Source: Chitinophagales bacterium (lineage in GTDB: Bacteria > Bacteroidota > Bacteroidia > Chitinophagales > Saprospiraceae). From it: 64,000 nucleotides of DNA. The stretch is taken from NCBI GenBank assembly GCA_017303875.1, contig JAFLBP010000030.1, positions 1 to 64,000 of the forward strand, read 5' to 3'. The notes beneath the pieces are model-generated. The model saw nothing but the letters and a program-made list of their open reading frames with translations, made no database searches and was not told the origin of the DNA. Positions within the stretch are counted from its first letter, which is position 1. Each line of letters begins with the position of its first letter. The position numbers and the translations under genes were made by a program. This document shows positions 1 through 8,958 of this stretch, piece by piece.

Positions 1-34
1 CGAAAAATAACACTCAACCTTTTGAAAGCACAAA

Positions 35-184
35 GTGAAAAAATCAGTGTTAACCGAAAACGCAATAAATGCGCCCTATCAGATCAATATCGTGAGAAAA
101 CTCTCGGAATTTGATGCGTTTGCCCTCCCTCCTGAGCCCAACCTTACCCGCTGGACTTACCAAGTTTTCGGAATGCCTGAATAG
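35..184 (+). other. possible small ORF or 3' gene remnant (49 codons)
   Basis: A short frame opens at a GTG and ends in TAG at the 3' edge of the neighbouring minus-strand gene, overlapping it by about 40 bases. Its predicted residues (…RKLSEFDAFALPPEP…) look protein-like rather than random, and could be the last exon-like remnant of a gene cut by insertion of the defence operon. No family was recognised and no promoter is visible. It may equally be chance; the call is weak. Confidence 0.15.
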
Positions 185-2021
185 TTTGGTATACCAAGTA
201 CGCAATGACAATGCGACTCAAAAAATCCCATACCCTGGCAATTGCGGATAAGGTCTTTTCGTCTTCAATAATGGAGACAGAGTCTTTGTCCCGTAGCGGG
301 TTCAGATAGTAAGGCGCATAGGATGCAACATCCCAGAAGCGCTTGATTCCTTCCGGTGAGAAATCGCCAAACCTGTAACCTGCCAGGTAGCAAAACATAC
401 TGAAAAAGCCTAAAACAGCTATCAATGTGGTCTTTAGGCCTTTTAACCAATCTGTGCCATAATTCGTAGACCATTTATTCATCGAGAGCATCAAAAGCTC
501 ACCGAAATGTTTTTTCCACGAACTTTTGATTAGTTGCCGACGGTATGCTTCCATTTCCTGCGCTAAAAAGGAAAGGGAGGTAACGGTATCTCCCTGATTC
601 TCAAATACCTTTTTGAATTGACCGAAAGCCAAGCGTCGCTGTGCGTGTATTTCGTTTTCGCTTGCACCTTCAATCGTTGTAAAGGCATCAAATGAAGGCA
701 GTTGTGTTTCTGCAATATATGCCTGAAGTATTTTTGAATTTAAAAACTCAAAGCGCTTGAAATTCGACAGGTTTACGCCAATGCATTGAAAGTTGCCAAG
801 GTCGGAATTAAGCATCGAAATAGTTGATATTTTCTGCTGAGTTGGAGTGATGAAGCCAAACGGGAGTTCAAAGGTAGATCTGTCCTTGGTGTTATAAATG
901 ATATGACCGTTATTATCAGTTTCAAATACCATTTCAGGCGTCTCTGACTTTATCGTACTGATGAATATGATACCATTGTTGGATATTTTATCAAAACAGA
1001 TTGAATTTATCGCACAGTTATTTATTTTTATGGTTCCAGCCTGCGTAAGAATTACATTAGTTATTTTGAGATCGTAAATGCTACATTCATTAAGTTTTAG
1101 CTCAAAACTTTCTCCTGTTATTAAATCTAAGTTGGCAAATTCCAGTTTTGACCCACTGTGTATCGATAACATTTTTTTTATCTGCGCACTGATCGAAAGT
1201 TTATAAATCAATGCTGCCCGCTCAATAATCACGCCGGATACCTCTGAATTTTCAATTTCAATATTCCCCAAGGCAGAACCGCCTCCAAATGAAATCAAAT
1301 TTACACTTGTCTGATAAGCTCTGAACTTACGACAGGAGCTATTTTCAATTAAAAAAGATTCGATATTTGATCTTCCAGTCATTAAAAAAGTGATATTTGA
1401 GTTATTATACTCAATTGTTGTAATACTAGAATCTACTATAAAGTTATTGTTTAGTATTGAGCTACTAATAGAAATCTTCTCTAATTTGCAATTTTCGTGA
1501 ATTCTGAATCCAAGTCCAATGGGTGAGGTGTTTTGTTCAAGTATGAGCTCATCAATCAACGACTGCGAAACCCAAAAACTATTTATACATTTTGTATGTG
1601 TGATTTTTAATTTATTATATTTACATTCCTTTATATCTAATTTATTGATACTTGAACTGTATATTATTGTATCTTTGGTATTGCAACCCAAAAGATTTAA
1701 ATGCGTGCATTTTATTCTATCTAAAATTAACGAACGGAATGATCCGGAAAATCTTGCCCGCTTAAATTGGACGTTTACAAAGATGATTGACTTGTCTAAT
1801 CCTATATACATGTAACAGTCATCTTCAATTTCTAAATCTGTTATAATGATATTGAGTGGAATAATATCTTTGTAAATATAATTTATATTAGGCGCCTCTC
1901 CGTTAAATATAAAATTATCCTCATAATCCTTATAATGTCCAATTCCTTGCTCAATAATATTTTGCAGCGTTCCGGCAGATATTGATTTTCTCATAATCTT
2001 ATTGATATAAGCGTGTAACAC
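144..2021 (-). CDS. repeat-rich (beta-helix-like) protein with two C-terminal membrane helices, in type I RM operon
   Basis: This is a 625-aa protein I do not recognise as a named family. Residues about 50-440 are built of short hydrophobic strands alternating with Asn/Ser/Ile/Cys-rich turns (for example LDIKECKYNKLKI), the pattern of pentapeptide-like or right-handed beta-helix folds. Next comes a charged helical stretch (…AQRRLAFGQFKKVFENQGD…, about 455-500), then two membrane helices near 530-550 and 600-617. That order recalls pentapeptide-repeat proteins joined to an ion-channel-like tail. The gene begins with GTG three bases after the hsdM stop; an ATG at 1994 is an alternative start. 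It is the last gene of the hsd operon and is clearly AT-richer than hsdM. A role as membrane effector of the operon is inference. Confidence 0.7.
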   Translation of the reverse strand: MLHAYINKIMRKSISAGTLQNIIEQGIGHYKDYEDNFIFNGEAPNINYIYKDIIPLNIIITDLEIEDDCYMYIGLDKSIIFVNVQFKRARFSGSFRSLILDRIKCTHLNLLGCNTKDTIIYSSSINKLDIKECKYNKLKITHTKCINSFWVSQSLIDELILEQNTSPIGLGFRIHENCKLEKISISSSILNNNFIVDSSITTIEYNNSNITFLMTGRSNIESFLIENSSCRKFRAYQTSVNLISFGGGSALGNIEIENSEVSGVIIERAALIYKLSISAQIKKMLSIHSGSKLEFANLDLITGESFELKLNECSIYDLKITNVILTQAGTIKINNCAINSICFDKISNNGIIFISTIKSETPEMVFETDNNGHIIYNTKDRSTFELPFGFITPTQQKISTISMLNSDLGNFQCIGVNLSNFKRFEFLNSKILQAYIAETQLPSFDAFTTIEGASENEIHAQRRLAFGQFKKVFENQGDTVTSLSFLAQEMEAYRRQLIKSSWKKHFGELLMLSMNKWSTNYGTDWLKGLKTTLIAVLGFFSMFCYLAGYRFGDFSPEGIKRFWDVASYAPYYLNPLRDKDSVSIIEDEKTLSAIARVWDFLSRIVIAYLVYQTIQAFRKLGKSSG

Positions 2022-2024
2022 TAT

Positions 2025-3512
2025 TTAAAAAATTTTTCTCCCCAAAACCTCCCGCAAATCCGCCAGTGCGGCCTGTATTTTCTGGTCGTCGGCTTCGATG
2101 GCACTGAGCAGTTCGGCAGGCGTGGGCAGGACTTCTTTGCTGGTTTTGTTCGGATTTTTGGCCGAAAGGTCGTAGTTTTCTATCTGGTTGATAGAAAGTG
2201 TCCAGGAATTGTCGCTTGCCGCTTTTTCGGGCAGCAAGCGCAGAAACTCTTCAAAATGCTCGTATTGGATGGGCTTATTTTTGGTCAGCTTGTAGGGCGG
2301 ATTAACTTCGTAGTACCAGATCTGCCGGGTGCTGCCGGTTTTCTCCAAAAACAACACATTGGTTTTTACCCCCGAATACGGCAGAAACACACCCGCCGGC
2401 AAACTCACAATGGTGTGCAGGTTGAAATCTTCGAGCATGAGCTGCTTGACCCGTGTGAAGGCATTGTTGGTCTGGAACAGCACGCCCTCGGGCAACACGA
2501 TACCGATTTTCCCGCCCGCGCGTACGGATTTCAGGATATGCTGCAAAAACAGCAGCTCGGTGGCGTTGCTCTCAATCGGGAAATTGCTCTGTATACTTTC
2601 GTTCTCTTTGCCGCCAAACGGCGGATTGGCCAGAATGACATCGTAACGCTCCGATTCCTGGATCTGCCGGATGTCGCGGTTGAGCGTGTTTTCCTTGCGG
2701 ATATTGGGCGCTTCCACGCCGTGCAGGATCATGTTCATCACGCCCATTGCATAAGAAAGCGGGGTTTTCTCCACGCCACTCAGCGATTCGCTTTGCAAAA
2801 AACGCGTTTGTTCGCCCGACAAGCGCAGGTTACCCTGCGCATCGGTATTCCCTTTTTTGATGTACTCAAATGCCTCAATAAGAAAACCGCAGGTGCCGCT
2901 GGCCGGGTCGTAAATGCGCTGGCCGATTTCCGGACGCACCACCTCCACCATCGTTTTGATCAGCGGGCGCGGGGTGTAAAATTCTCCGGAATTGCCCCCG
3001 TCAGAACCCATACCCTTGAGCAGGTCTTCATATATTTTCGACAACTCAAAAAGGTCGCTGTTGTTCTGAAACTCCAGCGCATCCACAATATTGAGCACCT
3101 CGCGCAGGTTGCCGCCGTTTTGTATACGGTTGGTAATGACCTCAAAAATGCCGCCGATTTTGTATTCAATGGTTTTGGGATTGCCCGCGTGGCTGTCGCG
3201 AAAGCTTTTCAGGTAGGGAAACAGCCGGTCGTTGACAAAGCCGATGAGGTCGCTGCCCGTAAGCGCATTTTTCAGATCGGGCTTGTTATCGGCAGTTTTA
3301 GGGCAGGCCCATTGCTCCCAGCGATAAGGCAGTTCGAGCAGCCATTTATAGGTTTTGCCGTCCAACTCGGCATCAAAAGCCTTGTTGCGCTCGTAGTCAG
3401 ACAGGAATTTGAGGAACAAAATCCAGGAGATTTGCTCCGTATAGTGCATGGCGCCACTGATGCCGTCGTCGCGACGAAGGATATCAGTGATGCGGTTGAT
3501 TTGCTGATGCAT
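2025..3512 (-). CDS. hsdM: type I restriction-modification DNA adenine methyltransferase, M subunit
   Basis: HsdM transfers a methyl group from S-adenosylmethionine to adenine N6 in the site chosen by HsdS, protecting host DNA and forming the core of the R2M2S complex. The 495-aa protein has the N-terminal helical HsdM domain (residues 1-130), the SAM-binding motif I DPASGTCGF (202-210) and the catalytic motif IV NPPFGG (296-301), all intact. Its length is normal for the family. It sits 27 bases downstream of hsdS and 3 bases upstream of the repeat-rich membrane protein, so all are probably one transcript. Base composition is close to that of hsdR and richer in GC than the accessory genes beside it. 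Confidence 0.97.
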   Translation of the reverse strand: MHQQINRITDILRRDDGISGAMHYTEQISWILFLKFLSDYERNKAFDAELDGKTYKWLLELPYRWEQWACPKTADNKPDLKNALTGSDLIGFVNDRLFPYLKSFRDSHAGNPKTIEYKIGGIFEVITNRIQNGGNLREVLNIVDALEFQNNSDLFELSKIYEDLLKGMGSDGGNSGEFYTPRPLIKTMVEVVRPEIGQRIYDPASGTCGFLIEAFEYIKKGNTDAQGNLRLSGEQTRFLQSESLSGVEKTPLSYAMGVMNMILHGVEAPNIRKENTLNRDIRQIQESERYDVILANPPFGGKENESIQSNFPIESNATELLFLQHILKSVRAGGKIGIVLPEGVLFQTNNAFTRVKQLMLEDFNLHTIVSLPAGVFLPYSGVKTNVLFLEKTGSTRQIWYYEVNPPYKLTKNKPIQYEHFEEFLRLLPEKAASDNSWTLSINQIENYDLSAKNPNKTSKEVLPTPAELLSAIEADDQKIQAALADLREVLGRKIF

Positions 3513-3539
3513 GGTTGATGTTGGTGTGTGGTGGCAAAT

Positions 3540-4730
3540 TTACAAGGCTCCCTGAAAAGCTGCCTCAAGAATACTTTTTTTCATAGCCTCCAAATGCGCA
3601 AGCCGCTGCCGTTGCTCTGCAAGCAGCTTGTCCGCTGCCCGGAATGTCTCATCGAGATAGGCGACGATTTGGTGTTGGATTTTTATATCCAAAGGAAACT
3701 TAAATGGTAGTTTTTTGATGCCATTTTGATTAATAATTGGTAATGTAGCAGCTGATGCTTCACTTATAATTAAATCTTTAATGTACAAGAATTGATAATA
3801 AGCAAAATCGACTAAAATATTATAGCTAAATTTAATTCCTGTTATCTGTTGATTAGATGAGGTTGGTATTCGCGATATTCCAATTTTTCCTACTGTCGCT
3901 CCGATTGCTACTAGCAACAAAGAATTTTCCGGGTAAATGCGAGCTTTACCTTCTTCAATCGCTCTTATATCCAGCTTTCTTTTTGAGTTATTCAGCTCTT
4001 TCTTTCCATCAAAATCAGACGGGGCAAACCAGTCATATGAAGGGATTTCGTAATATCGCGGTTCTTGCATAGTTGGTGTCGTACCGGTCTGGATGGAATC
4101 AATCGCATTACCAACCTTAGTTCTTGTCCATGACTTATTCTCCCCACCAAAAACCTCCTCCAAAACCGATTTTTTGAGATTTTCGGCGCGTTGGATGTTT
4201 TGCTGCTGTAGCTGAATGGCTTCATCCAGACGGGCAAAGGCGGCGTCTATTTTTTCAACGATCTTTTTTTGGGTTTCGAGGGGCGGGAGCGGGATGGAGA
4301 GGTTTCGCACATAATTTTGACTAATATTAGGTTGCGCTCCGCCAAAACTATCTTGTACAATCTTTTCGCGATTGCATAGTAAAAAGTAATATATAAAATT
4401 TTTCGTAATTAAATTTTCATCATTGAAAATTGCGCAAATTGCTTGATTAGTTGCGGCTTCAATACCCAAAAAACCAAGCTTGCCAGCCGTAGCCCCATAT
4501 AAAGCAAGTAGTAAAGTTCCTTTTGGGAAAATTTTTGCTGAAGAATTTTCCAGACCTTTCCGGGTGATTGTTTCTTCATGTTCAACCACAATATCGTCAT
4601 TTAGCTCGCCAGACTTTATCCAGGGAATATCTCCATTCCAAAATTCCTTGATGGCCCGATTTGGTGTGCCACCACTGGTGGTTTTTACACAAACCTCCTC
4701 CAGTTTTACAATTTTCCACGTACTTTTCAT
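3540..4730 (-). CDS. hsdS: type I restriction-modification specificity subunit
   Basis: HsdS recognises the bipartite DNA target for the restriction-modification complex. The 396-aa protein shows the usual duplicated layout. The first target-recognition domain covers about residues 1-150 and is followed by a conserved helical spacer (…LETQKKIVEKIDAAFARLDEA…, 150-195). The second domain covers about 200-345 and is followed by a second helical spacer (…HQIVAYLDETFRAADKLLAEQ…). Both halves look complete, so the enzyme should recognise two half-sites. The target-recognition regions are AT-rich, as is common for exchangeable domains. The start lies one base from the stop of the preceding AbiC-like gene. 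Confidence 0.95.
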   Translation of the reverse strand: MKSTWKIVKLEEVCVKTTSGGTPNRAIKEFWNGDIPWIKSGELNDDIVVEHEETITRKGLENSSAKIFPKGTLLLALYGATAGKLGFLGIEAATNQAICAIFNDENLITKNFIYYFLLCNREKIVQDSFGGAQPNISQNYVRNLSIPLPPLETQKKIVEKIDAAFARLDEAIQLQQQNIQRAENLKKSVLEEVFGGENKSWTRTKVGNAIDSIQTGTTPTMQEPRYYEIPSYDWFAPSDFDGKKELNNSKRKLDIRAIEEGKARIYPENSLLLVAIGATVGKIGISRIPTSSNQQITGIKFSYNILVDFAYYQFLYIKDLIISEASAATLPIINQNGIKKLPFKFPLDIKIQHQIVAYLDETFRAADKLLAEQRQRLAHLEAMKKSILEAAFQGAL

Positions 4731-4731
4731 G

Positions 4732-5859
4732 CTAATCGTTTGTCATTTCACTTGTTGGAAATTTTTCATAGATGTAATCAAGAATTTGACTGCTTCTTCG
4801 GGTCAAATTAATTCCAAAAGAGTTATTGTGTTCTTCTGAGATCAACGCATCAACAAAAAGTATGTTGAGGAAATCAAAATGAACTATCAAATCTCTTGCA
4901 TCTGTCAGATAAGATGCATTATAAAAAATCATCGTCAGTTCGTCAGTACTCAATTGGGCTTGTAGAAATTTGATATATTTTTTTGACTGATTTTGTGTAT
5001 TTAAGTTATCAGGATTATTTTTTTTAATGACATCCTCGAAGTCCTTGATATGTTGTAAAATTTGAAAAACACCTCTGAAATATTGTTCAAAATTTGTACC
5101 ATATTTTGTAAGAAAAATTGCGTATGCTAAAGCACATCGTGCACTAATTTCAGTATTTATATGCTGGTAAAAGTTTATTTCTTTTTCGTTTATCTTATAT
5201 TCTTTTCTACTAAAACATGATTGAACATTTATTTTCTGTTGTTCTCTTTCATATTCTTGGCTTGTATTGATGAGTTTTTGATCTTCTTCTTGAAGATTTA
5301 AAGAGTACTTATTTCTATTATTTAATGTCTGAAATATTTTCTCAAGTTGTATCTTAGCTTCTTTTAAGGAATCTTTACCTTGGAAATTTCTGATTTCTGA
5401 TGGCGAACTGCCTAAAAACGAGGTAACATTAATTTCACGAGTTGCGATATTAATTTCATTAAGTATTTGCTTTTGCCTTTCAAGCAAATTAAAAAACGTT
5501 GTTTCAAATTTTTGCGTCTCAAATACCTCCCTCGTACTTCTCAACTCTTCCTTTTGATTGCCCAATTCCTCCTTTTGCATTTTTAGGGTAAGATACAGCA
5601 AAAACACGCCGGTCAAGGCCCAGAAGGAGCCGATTACACCGCCGAAAAAATCCCCTAAATTTCCAATTGTACTAAGTGTATCATCTGTAACATCTTTGCC
5701 CCAGGCAAACTGTAGATTTGAAACTATGAATATAGTAATATAAAAAAGGATAAATATCCCTACGAACAGGCTTATTTTGGCAAGTATATCATAGACGTTC
5801 AGCCAAAACTCTTTTTTGTTTTCTTTTTTGTTTTCTTTTTTATCTTCTTGTTTCTTCAT
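4732..5859 (-). CDS. AbiC-like putative phage abortive infection membrane protein
   Basis: This 375-aa protein has a Lys/Glu-rich N-terminus, membrane helices at about residues 28-48 and 72-92, a coiled coil (…KEELGNQKEELRSTRE…, about 95-115) and a helical cytoplasmic domain. The pattern GDFFGGVIGSFWALTGVFLLY, the motif FETTFFNLLERQ and the downstream AQLSTDELTMIFYNASYL match what I know of the putative AbiC family. Those proteins are membrane-anchored abortive-infection proteins often found beside restriction systems. The gene lies between hsdR (6 bases) and hsdS (1 base), so it is part of the operon, and it is much AT-richer than hsdR. Family placement is from recalled motifs; anti-phage action is inferred from family and context. 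Confidence 0.8.
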   Translation of the reverse strand: MKKQEDKKENKKENKKEFWLNVYDILAKISLFVGIFILFYITIFIVSNLQFAWGKDVTDDTLSTIGNLGDFFGGVIGSFWALTGVFLLYLTLKMQKEELGNQKEELRSTREVFETQKFETTFFNLLERQKQILNEINIATREINVTSFLGSSPSEIRNFQGKDSLKEAKIQLEKIFQTLNNRNKYSLNLQEEDQKLINTSQEYEREQQKINVQSCFSRKEYKINEKEINFYQHINTEISARCALAYAIFLTKYGTNFEQYFRGVFQILQHIKDFEDVIKKNNPDNLNTQNQSKKYIKFLQAQLSTDELTMIFYNASYLTDARDLIVHFDFLNILFVDALISEEHNNSFGINLTRRSSQILDYIYEKFPTSEMTND

Positions 5860-5865
5860 AAATTT

Positions 5866-8211
5866 TCATTGTTTAAACAACAACACCTGCAATTCTAAAA
5901 AAGCTGCTTTGATTTTGTGGCTGTCGCCGAAGGCTTGTGCGGCTTCGTGGCGGTTGCCTTTGAACAGGCTTTTTTGCAACAACTGGGAGAGGTTGTCGGC
6001 GTCCAATTCGCGGATGCCGTGCTGGCGGTACTGGTCGAGGATAAAGTACAGGAAGTTTTTGGCGCGTTGGTCGCGGTAGCGCTCAAAAAAAGCCTGTTCG
6101 CTTTTGGCCATGAGTACCCGCTCGGTGTAGGTGAGCAGTTCCCGGTTGTATTGCAGGTAGGTGAGTATGTCTATGATGTCGGAGTTTTCGGCGTTTAGCA
6201 GGCGTTTGAATTCCTGCAATTGTTCGCCAGCAAGTCCTTCGAGTTCGAGTTTATCCAGCAGGGCCTTGCGGGTTTCGGGCGACTGCCAGATGCGGCGCAG
6301 TTGTGCTTCGTCCTGATACAGGGCGGGCAGGTGCCCGATGATTTCGCGCAAATAAGCCTCTGCATCAAGGGTTTTACCGCTTGTGCTGATGTATTGATAG
6401 CGGCGGCGGGTGATTTCAATTTTTCGGCCTTTACCCAATTCCACTACTGTAATTTCCGGCGGTGGCGGCGGGTCGCCGAAGCTATCGCCGCCGCCTTTTT
6501 CAGGCGGAGGGCCGCTTGGATTGTCTTCTTCGGCGGTATCGGCGGGTTTTTCCGGATTTTCGCGGTAGCCATCCCAGGCGGGGTCTTTGAACAGCTCGCT
6601 GGCGTTGGTAAAGTCAATGATGGTGAAGTAGTCTTTGGTTTCGTAAAGGCGGGTACCGCGCCCGACGATCTGTTTGAATTCCGTCATGGAATTAATCTGT
6701 CGCACGATCACGATATTGCGCACGTTGAGCACATCTACACCTGTAGTGAGCATCTGCGAGGAGGTCACGATGGTGGGAGTGGGCTTGTCGTTGTCGCGAA
6801 AGAGTTCGAGCAGTTCCTTGCCTGGTACGCCTTCGTCGCTTGTGATGCGCACGCAGTAATTGGGGTCGTGGTGGGTTTTGTGGTGGTTAATGGCGTCGCG
6901 CATTTCGGCGGCATGGCGCTGTGTAACGCAGAAAATGATCGTTTTATCGAGGGGGCGGATATTGGCGAGTATTTGCTGTGCAATAAAGTCGGTGCGCTGG
7001 GGCAAAATGAGTTTGCGTTCGTAGTCGGAAAGCTCATAATTTTCCCGATCCGGATTGCCTTGCAGCACGTGATCGGAAGCATCCAGTTCAAAGCGATCAA
7101 TATTGGTAGCCAGTTGCAGCACCTTGTACGGCGTGAGGAAGCCGTCGCTGATACCGTCAATGAGCGAGTACTGGTAAACCGGTTCGCCGAAATAGTTATA
7201 GGTATCGGCATTGTCTTCGCGGCGTGGCGTGGCGGTGAGGCCGAGGTGCAGGGCGCTGCCGAAATAATCGAGAATACGTCGCCAGTTGCCTTCGTCGCTG
7301 GCGCTGCCGCGATGGCATTCATCAATGATGATGACGTCGAAAAAATCGGGTGGATATAGCTTGTAAAAGCCTTCCTGTACAATTTCGGATTCTTCGTCAC
7401 CAGGTGCATTGCCTTCATTTCGATCGGCAATGGCTTGATAAATAGCGAAGTAGAAATTGCGTTCGGTTGGGGGCTGGCCGTTGCGTTTCCGGATTTCGCG
7501 GCCGGTGATTTTTACGAGGTCTTTATCGAAATAGTTGAATGCATTGATGGCCTGATCGGCGAGGATGTTTCTGTCGGCCAGAAAGAGTACTTTCGGACGT
7601 CGGTTTGTGCCGTCGGTATTCCATTTTGCTTCGTAGAGTTTATAGGCGATTTGAAAGGCCACATAGGTTTTGCCGGTGCCGGTTGCGAGGGTCAGGAGGA
7701 TGCGTTTTTTGCCCTTGCTGACGGCCTCCATCGTGCGGCGTATGGCGATTTCCTGATAGTATCGCTCCTGTTTGCCGCTGTTTTGGAGCGGGATAGAGAG
7801 GAGTTGTTCGCGCAGCGGGTTGGGGCTGCCGAACACCTGGGCGTAAAGTTCGTCGGGGGTAGGGTAGCGGGGTATGAAATTGCCGCGTCCGCTGCGCAGG
7901 TCGAGCTGGTAAATTTCGTGGCCGTTGGTACTGAAAACAATATCGAGGCCTAATTTGAAGGCGTAATTTTTGACTTGTTCGAGGCCGTCAGTTGGTGGTT
8001 TTCCTTCTGCTTTGGCTTCTATGATGGCTAATCGGACATTATCTTTATGCAGGATATAATCTGCTTTAAGGCGGGCGCCGCGTTTGTTGCCCAGTAGTTT
8101 TCGGCCATCGGTGAAATTAAATTCACGGGTTACAAAAGCGATGCCCTTCCATCCTGCTGCTTGCAGGGCTGGGTCTATGAGGTTTGCTCTGGTATCTGAC
8201 TCTTGCATCAT
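5866..8211 (-). CDS. hsdR: type I restriction endonuclease, R subunit (EcoEI-like)
   Basis: HsdR is the ATP-driven translocase and nuclease of the complex. The 781-aa protein opens with an HSDR_N nuclease domain containing a PD-(D/E)xK-type site (Asp51 and the IEAK motif at 64-67). The superfamily 2 helicase follows, with Walker A ATGTGKT (176-182), DECH box (297-300) and motif VI region VGRGTRL. A Pro/Gly-rich linker (PSGPPPEKGGGDSFGDPPPP) leads to an EcoEI-type C-terminal domain that docks on the methylase. All catalytic motifs are intact. It is the first gene of the operon. No strong promoter could be fixed in the roughly 60 bases before the RAYT relic. Confidence 0.96.
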   Translation of the reverse strand: MMQESDTRANLIDPALQAAGWKGIAFVTREFNFTDGRKLLGNKRGARLKADYILHKDNVRLAIIEAKAEGKPPTDGLEQVKNYAFKLGLDIVFSTNGHEIYQLDLRSGRGNFIPRYPTPDELYAQVFGSPNPLREQLLSIPLQNSGKQERYYQEIAIRRTMEAVSKGKKRILLTLATGTGKTYVAFQIAYKLYEAKWNTDGTNRRPKVLFLADRNILADQAINAFNYFDKDLVKITGREIRKRNGQPPTERNFYFAIYQAIADRNEGNAPGDEESEIVQEGFYKLYPPDFFDVIIIDECHRGSASDEGNWRRILDYFGSALHLGLTATPRREDNADTYNYFGEPVYQYSLIDGISDGFLTPYKVLQLATNIDRFELDASDHVLQGNPDRENYELSDYERKLILPQRTDFIAQQILANIRPLDKTIIFCVTQRHAAEMRDAINHHKTHHDPNYCVRITSDEGVPGKELLELFRDNDKPTPTIVTSSQMLTTGVDVLNVRNIVIVRQINSMTEFKQIVGRGTRLYETKDYFTIIDFTNASELFKDPAWDGYRENPEKPADTAEEDNPSGPPPEKGGGDSFGDPPPPPEITVVELGKGRKIEITRRRYQYISTSGKTLDAEAYLREIIGHLPALYQDEAQLRRIWQSPETRKALLDKLELEGLAGEQLQEFKRLLNAENSDIIDILTYLQYNRELLTYTERVLMAKSEQAFFERYRDQRAKNFLYFILDQYRQHGIRELDADNLSQLLQKSLFKGNRHEAAQAFGDSHKIKAAFLELQVLLFKQ

Positions 8212-8356
8212 GGATTTCCGGAGGGCTGCTGTCTAATCATTTAATTACGGGGCCAAGGTATGAAAATACGTTTATCGGCGTATTAAAAATTTCAATCCCA
8301 TACCCCCGAACTCGTTTCTTTCTCCTCCAAAACAAGGTTTCTTCTTCGCGCACGGG

Positions 8357-8395
8357 TGCAGACCTGCCAGGTTTTTAAAACCTGGCAGGTCTGCA
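8357..8395. repeat. REP-like perfect palindrome, 19-1-19 bp
   Basis: The arms tgcagacctgccaggtttt and its exact reverse complement are separated by one base. The element lies in the 3' part of the RAYT relic, as expected for a REP mobilised by such an enzyme. From memory, similar 'acctgccaggtttt' palindromes recur in environmental Bacteroidota genomes. Confidence 0.85.
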
Positions 8396-8804
8396 TCTTC
8401 TTCTATCCATGCGGCTCCGGCTGTTTTCCAGTAAATATAACTATTGTGCCGCTGAACAAATGCCGCCCTGCCGCCAAACCACCCCATTACTTCGTCGCGG
8501 CATAGCCGGGTATGACGTTCAGACAGGTGGGACATGTAAGAGCTGTCGGTCCATTCCCGAAAGTCCTCGCACAAGCCGTGAAGTTGAGGATTGGCGTGCA
8601 AGTAGAGTACCAGATTGACCAAATGTGCTTCTGATCGTACCCCCACGCGTTTGAAATTCTTCTGAAACAAGCTGCCAACCCGTTGCTCTTGCTTATTAAT
8701 GGCCTTTGCATAGCTCATAAACATTAAGCGAAACTGGTTGCTAACCATTTCACTAATACTCTTGGCAATGGCGGCGCCATCTCCGAGCGAGACCAGATTT
8801 TCCA

Positions 8805-8833
8805 GATTTTTAAAGCCCGGCAATTGAGCAGCT
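8805..8833. repeat. degenerate REP copy at 5' side of RAYT relic
   Basis: The stretch ccagatttttaaagcccggc is a mutated version of the palindrome at 8357-8395 and translates to the same LPGFKNL string in the RAYT frame. It marks the other flank of the relic. Confidence 0.5.
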
Positions 8834-8958
8834 CCCACGCCGATAATCTCATTTACCGGTCGGAAAGCAACTTGACGCCCGAAAGATAATAAAATGCCTG
8901 TATTCCTATTCGCACTTTTAAAAAAATACCTTGATTTTTTACCAGTCTGGTAATATAC

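Larger units (their letters stand above)
8272..8838 (-). pseudogene. truncated REP-associated tyrosine transposase (RAYT / IS200-like) with REP sequence read through
   Basis: The middle of this 188-codon frame matches the C-terminal half of RAYT/Y1 transposases: the SYAKAINKQ…GSLFQKNFKRV segment, then NLVLYLHANPQLHGL and a final EWTDSSYMSHL block. The N-terminal domain carrying the HUH metal-binding motif is missing; upstream in-frame codons do not resemble it. The frame starts at GTG inside a degenerate REP (giving LPGFKNLENL) and runs at its other end through an intact REP palindrome (giving LPGFKNLAGL). The relic is therefore bounded by the repeats such enzymes mobilise. RAYTs are single-copy domesticated transposases that act on REP hairpins. 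This copy is probably inactive. Confidence 0.75.

Noticed and set aside
2256..3518. Long plus-strand open frame (420 codons) opposite hsdM
   Set aside because: Its composition is that of a complement of a GC-rich coding frame. It has no recognisable domain, and hsdM has all catalytic motifs on the other strand.
6220..7359. Long plus-strand open frame (379 codons) opposite hsdR
   Set aside because: It lies entirely inside the helicase gene with intact motifs; the antisense product shows only Ala/Gly/Val/Phe-rich shadow composition.
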